In this document: positions 1 to 4,452 of the stretch, piece by piece
How the letters are laid out: each line of letters begins with the position of its first letter
Position numbering within the stretch: the stretch's first letter is position 1
NCBI GenBank assembly: GCA_900768735.1
Contig: CAAGDZ010000275.1
Coordinates: 1 to 5,723 of the forward strand
Direction of reading: 5' to 3'
DNA from: Oscillospiraceae bacterium
GTDB taxonomy: Bacteria > Bacillota > Clostridia > Oscillospirales > Ruminococcaceae
Length of the DNA stretch: 5,723 bases
Made by a program: the position numbers and the translations under genes
The notes under the pieces: model-generated
Database searches by the model: none
Seen by the model: only the letters and a program-made list of their open reading frames with translations
Told to the model about the DNA's origin: nothing

Positions 1-626
1 GGCGGGTACCACATCTTATGGCGTGAAAATCCCGGGTTGTTAGGCTTGTACAGTCCTGCCGCGCCGCCGGTGGCTATTATCACGGCGTTTGCCTCTATCG
101 TATAGAAGATATTGCTTTCTATCCCTATCGCGAAAGCGCCGTTTATCCTGTCGCCGCTTGTCGAATAATCTATGACATTCACCCTGTTCAGCACCGTTAC
201 GTTCGGCAGAGCCGATACCGCCGTTGCCAGAATAGGCTTTATATTTTCTCCGTTTATTTTTATGTTGCGGTTTCCTCTCGCAACATACTTTCCGTTTTCA
301 TCCTTTAATATTACAAGACCTAACTGCTCAAGCCTTGCAGTAACTTCATTCAGCCGCTCTGACATGGTATAGAGCAGGTCGTCACGCACAATCCCGCAGG
401 CGTCCTTTTTGGCATAATCCACATAATCCTGCGGCACTCTGCCCTCGGTGATATATGCGTTGAGTGCGTTTACCCCCGCTGCAAGACAGCCGCTTCGCTT
501 TATGTTAGCTTTCTCACAGATAAGCACCTGCGCGTCGGATTTTTCGGCTATGGTAAGCGCCGCATAGCAGCCCGCCGTACCGCCGCCGATAATGAGTATA
601 TCGGTTTTCAGCCTTTCGGTTTTCAA
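1..626 (-). CDS. aprA: AprA-like adenylylsulfate reductase alpha subunit, FAD flavoprotein, N-terminal part (cut by left window edge)
   Basis: The first 208 codons of a fumarate-reductase/AprA-fold flavoprotein are present; the rest lies beyond the left edge. AprA reduces adenylylsulfate to sulfite and AMP in the cytoplasm, usually with an iron-sulfur partner AprB, which is not seen here. Visible motifs are the FAD dinucleotide-binding loop IIGGGTAGCYAA (about residues 12-23), an acidic end of the second strand at E38, RSGCLAAGVNALNAYI (44-59), NGKYVARG followed by INGENIKPI (111-132), ATGGAAGLYKPN (185-196) and SRHKMWYP (201-208). The NGKY...INGE..KPI block resembles AprA rather than succinate dehydrogenase. 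No ATG fits: the start is TTG at 626-624, three bases after AGGTGAT, which overlaps the trxB stop codon. Being last in a homocysteine operon, it probably serves assimilation. A different small-molecule reductase of the same fold remains possible because the substrate-binding C-terminal part is missing. Confidence 0.82.
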   Translation of the reverse strand, partial: MKTERLKTDILIIGGGTAGCYAALTIAEKSDAQVLICEKANIKRSGCLAAGVNALNAYITEGRVPQDYVDYAKKDACGIVRDDLLYTMSERLNEVTARLEQLGLVILKDENGKYVARGNRNIKINGENIKPILATAVSALPNVTVLNRVNVIDYSTSGDRINGAFAIGIESNIFYTIEANAVIIATGGAAGLYKPNNPGFSRHKMWYP

Positions 627-629
627 AAT

Positions 630-636
630 ATCACCT
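630..636 (-). promoter_or_regulatory. Ribosome binding site that fixes the TTG start of the aprA-like gene
   Basis: Minus-strand AGGTGAT pairs with the AUCACCU part of the 16S rRNA 3' end and lies three bases before TTG (626-624). It contains the trxB stop codon TGA (633-631). The reading frame holds no nearby ATG or GTG, so this site decides the start and suggests translational coupling with trxB. Confidence 0.7.
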
Positions 637-1542
637 GTTTTCAGTTAAATATTGTTCGGCGGAAAAGACGCTGTTCGCGCCGTCCGCCACAGCGGTTGCT
701 ACCTGCCGCAGAGCCTTTGTCCGCACATCTCCCGCCGCGAAAATGCCATTTGCAGAGGTCTTGCAGTCCTCTCCTGCGATTACATATCCTTCCGGAGAAA
801 GCTCGGCTACGCCATTTAGCACCGCGCTGTTAGGTATAGTGCCTATCGCGACAAACACGCCGTCTACAGCAAGTATTTCAGCCTTGCCGTCATGCAGTAT
901 GCCGACAGACTCGACTCGCTTTTCACCGATTATTTCGGTGACTGTTGCATTAAGTACCGTTTCAATGTTGGTTTTCTCTGCAACCGCCTCGCACAGCCTT
1001 TTGTTTGCCCTGAAGGTATCACGGCGGTGTATCAGATATATCTTCTTTGCAATACCCGACAGATAAACCGTGTCACCGAGTGCGGTGTCGCCGCCGCCGA
1101 TAACAGCTACCGTCTTATCCTTATAAAACGCGCCGTCACATACCGCGCAGCAGGAAATTCCCTTTCCCGCCAGCCTGTCTGCTCCGCTGACATCAAGCCT
1201 GCGGTGAGCCGCGCCCGCCGCGTATATTACGGTCTTTGTCTGTATCACGCCGCCGTCTGCAAGCTCTAAATTATATCCGCCGCTTTCGGGGGTTATTTTA
1301 ACAACTTCGCCCTCGGTGAACTGTGTACCCAATATTTTAGCGTGCTGTCGGAATTTTTCTCCGAGATCGTAGCCGTTTTCACCGAACAATCCGAGATAAT
1401 TGTCCACCCGTTCGCTCTCGGCTATCTGACCCGTACCGAGATATTCTTTCTCGATTACGGTAAATCTTAGCGACGAGCGCGCCGCATATACCGCCGCCGA
1501 CAGCCCTGCGGGGCCGCTGCCGATTATCACAGTATCGTACAC
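631..1542 (-). CDS. trxB: NADPH-dependent thioredoxin reductase
   Basis: Cytoplasmic flavoprotein of 303 residues, close to the usual 310-320 of low-molecular-weight bacterial thioredoxin reductases. It passes electrons from NADPH through FAD and a redox disulfide to thioredoxin. The FAD loop is VIIGSGPAGLSAA (5-17). The redox-active pair is C132-A-V-C135 in CAVCDG. The NADPH domain has GGGDTA (149-154) and HRRDTFRA (172-179), whose arginines normally read the 2'-phosphate, so it looks NADPH-dependent rather than of the ferredoxin-dependent clostridial type. The C-terminal FAD site is GDVR (271-274) followed by RQVATAVADGA. The start codon is GTG, eight bases after GGAGGA (1556-1551), which lies inside the end of hcyD; the gap after the hcyD stop is four bases. 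Its likely partner is the thioredoxin four genes upstream; what that pair reduces is not shown by the sequence. Confidence 0.95.
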   Translation of the reverse strand: MYDTVIIGSGPAGLSAAVYAARSSLRFTVIEKEYLGTGQIAESERVDNYLGLFGENGYDLGEKFRQHAKILGTQFTEGEVVKITPESGGYNLELADGGVIQTKTVIYAAGAAHRRLDVSGADRLAGKGISCCAVCDGAFYKDKTVAVIGGGDTALGDTVYLSGIAKKIYLIHRRDTFRANKRLCEAVAEKTNIETVLNATVTEIIGEKRVESVGILHDGKAEILAVDGVFVAIGTIPNSAVLNGVAELSPEGYVIAGEDCKTSANGIFAAGDVRTKALRQVATAVADGANSVFSAEQYLTENR

Positions 1543-1546
1543 CGTA

Positions 1547-1972
1547 TCAGTCCTCCGCTGTGTCCTTTATAACAAGTCCCTCGTTTTCGGCAATATCGCC
1601 GGTTATCTTAAACGAATTAAGCACGGGGTTTTCCCTGTCCATTAGCGACAGAATGAGATAGCTTGCCTTGCTGTCGTATGCAAGCCGCTTGTCCTCGTCT
1701 GACGGTCTTGACGGCGACTCGGGGTGCGAGTGCCAGTTGCCGAGAGGCGTAAGTCCATTTGCCCTCATATCCTTTACCGCCGCAAGCTGTTCTTTGGGGT
1801 CGAGCGAAAAATGCTCGTTTGAGTGGTCGATATTAGTCAGCAGATAGACCTTTTTTATTATCTTGCCGCTGTCTGTTATCTCACCCGCGATAAGTCCGCA
1901 CGCCTCCTCGGGCAGTACGCTTTTAGCGTGGGAGAGTATCTTTTCATAGTCGCTTTTCGATATAGCTATCAT
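1547..1972 (-). CDS. hcyD: JAMM/MPN+ zinc metallopeptidase, HcyD-like, processing the HcyS sulfur carrier
   Basis: A 141-residue single-domain JAMM (Mov34/PAD-1, Rpn11-like) peptidase. The catalytic glutamate is E23 in PEEACGL (21-27). The zinc motif is complete: H81-S-H83-P, then seven residues to S91 and two more to D94 (HSHPESPSRPSDED). Bacterial members next to ThiS-like carriers and E1-like enzymes cut the carrier's C-terminal tail. In the Wolinella HcyD example the enzyme first removes the masking terminal residue and later releases homocysteine from the carrier. Here the substrate is most likely the GGGQ-ending protein encoded at 2781-2987. The ATG overlaps the hcyF stop as ATGA (four bases shared) and has only a weak GGTG upstream, so translation is probably coupled to hcyF. 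No signal peptide or membrane segment is seen, so it should be cytoplasmic. Confidence 0.92.
   Translation of the reverse strand: MIAISKSDYEKILSHAKSVLPEEACGLIAGEITDSGKIIKKVYLLTNIDHSNEHFSLDPKEQLAAVKDMRANGLTPLGNWHSHPESPSRPSDEDKRLAYDSKASYLILSLMDRENPVLNSFKITGDIAENEGLVIKDTAED
1551..1556 (-). promoter_or_regulatory. Ribosome binding site supporting the GTG start of trxB
   Basis: GGAGGA on the minus strand, within the last codons of hcyD (GCG GAG GAC), stands eight bases before the GTG at 1542-1540. No ATG lies nearby in this frame, and the FAD motif begins four residues later, so GTG is the right start. Confidence 0.8.
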
Positions 1973-2781
1973 AAATGAACACCGTCACATTCTGCCTGTT
2001 CGTAGTCAATCAGCTTTGTGATTGTCGGGTGAGTGCCGCACACCTCGCAGTCGTCGGTCTTGGTCGGAAGCTTCACCTTGCGAAACTCCATTTTCAGCGC
2101 ATCGTAGGTCAGCAGATAACCTGTCAGCAGATTGCCGACACCGAGTATGTACTTCACCGCCTCCATCGCCTGTAGGCTGCCTATTACGCCTCCCATCGCA
2201 CCGATTACTCCTGCCTGCTTGCAGGTCGGCACAGCGTCCTTCGGCGGCGGGTTTTTAAATACGCATCTGTAACACGGTCCCTGTCCGGGAACGTAGGTCA
2301 TAAGCTGACCCTGAAAGCGGATAATACCCGCATGAGAAAAAGGCTTTTTCGCCATTACGCACGCATCGTTTATAAGAAACTTTGCGGGGAAATTGTCGGT
2401 GCCGTCAATGATAAAGTCATAGTCCTTTATCAGCTCCATGATGTTCTCACTTGTGACAAACGTGCGGTAGGTATTTACCGTGACGTCGGGGTTCATCGCC
2501 TCCATGGTCTCCTTTGCCGACTGCACCTTTGCCTTTCCCACGTCCTTTGTCGCGTGGATAATCTGGCGCTGGAGATTTGACAGGTCAACCTCGTCCGCGT
2601 CGGCTATGCCAATAGTGCCTACGCCCGCCGCGGCGAGATACATAGCGGCGGGAGCGCCCAGCCCTCCCGCGCCTATTATCAGCACTTTGGCATTAAGCAG
2701 CTTTTTCTGTCCCTTTGCGCCAACCTCTTTAAGAATGATATGGCGCGAATAGCGTTCGAGCTGTTCGTTTGTAAATGCCAT
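1969..2781 (-). CDS. hcyF: E1-like sulfur carrier adenylyltransferase, HcyF (ThiF/MoeB family)
   Basis: A 270-residue ThiF/MoeB-type enzyme that uses ATP to adenylate the C-terminal glycine of a ubiquitin-fold carrier. Visible motifs, in order: RYSRHI (10-15), typical of the family N-terminus; the nucleotide loop GAGGLGAP (37-44); D61/D63 and NLQRQ (69-73) with the ATP-contacting N and R; DGTDNF (126-131); a zinc site formed by C170/C173 (CYRC) and C245/C248 (CEVC); and PTCKQAGVIG (186-195) with C187 at the position of the reactive cysteine of ThiF and MoeB. No rhodanese domain is attached, so sulfur must come from elsewhere, fitting Sir or the TusA-like protein nearby. The gene overlaps hcyS by one base (TAATG) and hcyD by four (ATGA). 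ThiF or MoeB proper are excluded mainly by context: carrier, JAMM peptidase and MetY are all adjacent. Confidence 0.92.
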   Translation of the reverse strand: MAFTNEQLERYSRHIILKEVGAKGQKKLLNAKVLIIGAGGLGAPAAMYLAAAGVGTIGIADADEVDLSNLQRQIIHATKDVGKAKVQSAKETMEAMNPDVTVNTYRTFVTSENIMELIKDYDFIIDGTDNFPAKFLINDACVMAKKPFSHAGIIRFQGQLMTYVPGQGPCYRCVFKNPPPKDAVPTCKQAGVIGAMGGVIGSLQAMEAVKYILGVGNLLTGYLLTYDALKMEFRKVKLPTKTDDCEVCGTHPTITKLIDYEQAECDGVHL

Positions 2782-2987
2782 TACTGTCCGCCTCCCATGA
2801 AGTAAAGAAATTCTACGCTGTCGCCGTCCTTTAGTACCGTGCTGTCAAATGTGCCGCTCTCGACAAATTCATCATTTATCGTGACAGTGACATACTCAGG
2901 CGTTTCCACCTTCTCCTGCTCTATAAGCTGTGCTACGGTAAGTCCGTCAGCCGCCTCTTTTTTTACTCCTGCAACCGTGATAGTCAT
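2781..2987 (-). CDS. hcyS: ThiS/MoaD-fold sulfur carrier HcyS with masked C-terminus (ends GGGQ)
   Basis: A 68-residue ubiquitin-fold protein. It has the short beta-grasp pattern of ThiS: a first strand TITVAGVKK, a helix around VAQLIEQEKV (18-27), a strand YVTVTINDEFV (32-42), then VLKDGDSVEFLYFMGGG (51-67), matching the ThiS pattern in which a DGD turn is followed by the last strand and the glycine tail. Unlike ThiS or MoaD it does not end in GG: a Gln68 follows Gly65-66-67, so the tail must be trimmed before HcyF can adenylate it. The JAMM peptidase two genes downstream is the obvious candidate. In the Wolinella route the equivalent carrier carries a terminal Ala. The thiocarboxylate form would donate sulfur to O-acetylhomoserine on MetY. 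The start ATG follows AAGGAGA (3001-2995) by seven bases. A role in thiazole synthesis is less likely, as no thiG or thiH is nearby. Confidence 0.92.
   Translation of the reverse strand: MTITVAGVKKEAADGLTVAQLIEQEKVETPEYVTVTINDEFVESGTFDSTVLKDGDSVEFLYFMGGGQ
2791..2796 (-). promoter_or_regulatory. Ribosome binding site of hcyF embedded in the glycine-tail codons of hcyS
   Basis: GGGAGG on the minus strand is made of the last base of the hcyS Met64 codon, the Gly65 codon GGA and the first two bases of the Gly66 codon GGC. It lies nine bases before the hcyF ATG at 2781-2779. The carrier tail and the start signal of its activating enzyme therefore share the same bases. Confidence 0.75.
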
Positions 2988-2999
2988 ATAACTTTCTCC

Positions 3000-3320
3000 T
3001 TATATCAGATTATGAATAGCGTCCGCTATTTTGTCCCTGCTTACTGCGCCGCTTATGCGCTCCTTTTCCTCGCCGTCCTTGAAGAATACAAGCGTCGGTA
3101 CCGACTGTACCTCGTACTTTTCGGCAAGCTCGGTATCAAAATTGATGTTTATCTTGACAAGCTTTATATTGCCCTCAAATTCTTCCTCGATTTCGGCGAG
3201 AACCGGCGACATACGCTTGCACGGCACACAGCTGTCGGAATAAAAGTCTGCAACAACCGCTGTGTCCTGCACGCCGATAACCTCGCTGTCAAAATTATCC
3301 TTGTTTACGCGCACCGCCAT
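3000..3320 (-). CDS. trxA: Thioredoxin with atypical SCVPC active site
   Basis: A 106-residue thioredoxin-fold protein of normal length. The active site is S30-C31-V-P-C34-K in DFYSDSCVPCKRM, instead of the usual WCGPC: the Trp before the first cysteine is Ser, and Gly is Val. Other hallmarks are present: the buried Asp25 in ADFYS, and the cis-proline P75 in SVPTLVFF (73-80), followed by KDGEE and the last helix. It is a cytoplasmic dithiol carrier, presumably recharged by the thioredoxin reductase encoded at 631-1542. Its target is not visible. Candidates are a persulfide or disulfide on the TusA-like protein or HcyF, or an electron-accepting enzyme of sulfate reduction. The ATG follows the TusA-like stop directly (TAAATG), with GGTGAT (3329-3324) three bases ahead of it, so the two genes are likely translated together. 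Confidence 0.93.
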   Translation of the reverse strand: MAVRVNKDNFDSEVIGVQDTAVVADFYSDSCVPCKRMSPVLAEIEEEFEGNIKLVKININFDTELAEKYEVQSVPTLVFFKDGEEKERISGAVSRDKIADAIHNLI

Positions 3321-3572
3321 TTAATCACCGACCTTTTTTACATAGAGGGTGTATGTGCCGTCATCATTTTTGATGAGCTTTAATATCTGATGACCCTCTT
3401 CTTTGATACTTCTCGGTACGTTCTGTACCGGCTCGCCGTCGTTCATGCGTACGCTCAGTATCTGACCGTCGTCAAGCTCCTCAAGTGCTACCTTTGCCTT
3501 TACAAAGGTGGTCGGACAAACCACATCGGTTATGTCCACGCTGTCGTCTATTTCAAAATCAAGCTCAGCCAT
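3321..3572 (-). CDS. TusA-family sulfur carrier with CPTT in place of CPxP
   Basis: An 83-residue protein of the TusA (SirA/YeeD) fold, near the family's usual 75-85. The sulfur-accepting cysteine is C19 in VVCPTTFVKAKVALEEL (17-33); helix-starting CP is kept, but the second proline of the classic CPxP is Thr22. A beta-rich C-terminal half follows (ILSVRMNDGEP, then a final strand TYTLYVKK). The frame is open up to an ATG at 3656, but I chose 3572: GGAGG (3583-3579) is six bases upstream, the extra 28 residues would lie inside sir, and they look nothing like the family. The ATG overlaps the sir stop by eight bases (ATGGCTGA). TusA proteins carry persulfide sulfur between enzymes. Here it may take sulfur from Sir or present it to HcyF. 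It is not orthologous in context to tusA of tRNA thiolation, so I give no symbol. Confidence 0.88.
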   Translation of the reverse strand: MAELDFEIDDSVDITDVVCPTTFVKAKVALEELDDGQILSVRMNDGEPVQNVPRSIKEEGHQILKLIKNDDGTYTLYVKKVGD

Positions 3573-4425
3573 TGTATGCCTCCAGTATTTTTTCGGTAAA
3601 TTTATCTCTGCCCACGCGGTCAAGCGTGAATTTAAAGCGTTCGCTCGGCTTTGCATTTTCCGCGAAGAACTCTATCGCCGCGTCACATACCGCCATCAGC
3701 TTTTCCTTGCTTTCGATAAAAGGAATTATAGTCTCGCCCTTGTTTATGCTGTTTCCGAACAGTCCGCCGAAGGATACGATATATCCGTGTACCGTGTCCC
3801 ACGCCTCTGTCGGGCAGGATTTTACGCATCTGCCGCAGAAGTTGCACTTGCCGTCGTCTAAGGTTATCTTGCTGTCGGTAATAGTGATTGCGCCCGAGCG
3901 ACACGCCTTTTCGCATACGCCGCAGCCGATACAGTCGCTCTCACGCCATTTTACCTGTATACCGCCCTTTATGCCGAGGTCGTTTTCCTCCGCTTTAAGG
4001 CAGTTGTTCTGACAGCCCGTGATGCCGAACTTGAACTTGTGCGGTAGCTCTCTTGCAAAATATCTGTCGTCAAGCTCCTTAGCAAGCGCGTAGGTATCTA
4101 TACAGCCGCTCGGGCAGATAGCCGCACCCTGACAGGCGGTGACGGTACGGACTCTCGGTCCGCATACGCCCGGCTCTACATTTCCCTTTGCGAGAGCTGA
4201 CTTTACCTCGTCAATCTGCTCCAGCTTTATAAACGGTATTTCCACGCTCTGTCTTGATGTCAGGTGAACATGACCGTCGCCGTATTTTTCGGCTACCTCG
4301 GCTATTGTCGCAAGCTGGGTCGCGGTGAGGTTTCCTCCCACTACCCTAAGCCTTAATGAAAAGTTGTTTTTCTGCTTCTGGCGCATAAAGCCGCCTTTTT
4401 TAAGGAGCGCATAATCTACTGCCAT
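3565..4425 (-). CDS. sir: Small siroheme/[4Fe-4S] sulfite reductase with a built-in 2x[4Fe-4S] ferredoxin domain
   Basis: A 286-residue nitrite/sulfite reductase of the short anaerobic type, reducing sulfite to sulfide by six electrons. The N-terminal ferredoxin-like part includes GGFMRQKQ (11-18) and FSLRLRVVGGNLT (22-34), plus HLTSRQ (54-59), a siroheme/substrate-face motif. The coupled siroheme cluster is held by C98-x5-C104 (CQGAAIC) and C138-x3-C142 (CQNNC). A ferredoxin domain follows: C165-x2-C168-x2-C171-x3-C175 and C194-x2-C197-x2-C200-x3-C204-P. The first cluster ends CR rather than the common CP. Standard assimilatory CysI proteins are roughly twice as long, with a duplicated core. 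The ATG at 4425 has AAAGGA eight bases upstream (4439-4434); an internal ATG at codon 14 would remove the conserved KKGGF. No flavin reductase subunit is next to it, so ferredoxin is the likely donor. In the HcyS route its sulfide feeds thiocarboxylate formation. Nitrite as substrate is possible but the context favours sulfite. Confidence 0.9.
   Translation of the reverse strand: MAVDYALLKKGGFMRQKQKNNFSLRLRVVGGNLTATQLATIAEVAEKYGDGHVHLTSRQSVEIPFIKLEQIDEVKSALAKGNVEPGVCGPRVRTVTACQGAAICPSGCIDTYALAKELDDRYFARELPHKFKFGITGCQNNCLKAEENDLGIKGGIQVKWRESDCIGCGVCEKACRSGAITITDSKITLDDGKCNFCGRCVKSCPTEAWDTVHGYIVSFGGLFGNSINKGETIIPFIESKEKLMAVCDAAIEFFAENAKPSERFKFTLDRVGRDKFTEKILEAYNG
3579..3583 (-). promoter_or_regulatory. 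Ribosome binding site that sets the start of the TusA-like gene at 3572
   Basis: GGAGG on the minus strand, within the last sir codons (CTG GAG GCA), is six bases before the ATG at 3572-3570. The longer in-frame start at 3656 gives an N-terminal extension unlike the family. Confidence 0.8.
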
Positions 4426-4452
4426 ATCAAAAATCCTTTCTGAACTCAGTCT

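Noticed and set aside
172..372. 66-codon plus-strand open frame, which could seem to be the only gene in the left 600 bases
   Set aside because: The minus strand here encodes the AprA-like flavoprotein with clear FAD and AprA motifs from a TTG start, so the plus-strand frame is a shadow.
923..941. Perfect inverted repeat TCACCGA / TCGGTGA with a 5-base loop
   Set aside because: It lies inside trxB codons for a conserved-looking segment, has no T-run, and is short enough to arise by chance; not a convincing terminator or operator.
892..1269. 125-codon plus-strand open frame opposite trxB, and the similar frame at 743-1066
   Set aside because: They overlap the complete thioredoxin reductase on the other strand and show no domain or ribosome binding site I can support.
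1547..2781. CBASS-like or ubiquitin-like anti-phage conjugation system, because E1-like and JAMM proteins sit together
   Set aside because: There is no E2-like protein, no cyclase or effector, and the companions are sulfite reductase and MetY, so sulfur metabolism explains the pair better.
2781..2987. Thiamine biosynthesis ThiS-ThiF pair
   Set aside because: No thiG, thiH or thiazole gene is present, and the carrier has an extra C-terminal Gln and a JAMM peptidase neighbour, which point to the HcyS pathway.
3490..3509. Perfect inverted repeat ACCTTTG / CAAAGGT with a 6-base loop
   Set aside because: It falls in the TusA-like coding sequence just after the CP motif (FVKAK codons), lacks a T-run, and is explained by codon content.
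3573..3656. Longer TusA-like protein starting at 3656
   Set aside because: The added 28 residues lie within sir, have no family similarity, and the better ribosome binding site serves the ATG at 3572.
3485..4012. 175-codon plus-strand open frame opposite sir
   Set aside because: It lies entirely antisense to sir and the TusA-like gene, both of which have intact family motifs; its translation shows no recognisable domain. It is a shadow frame.
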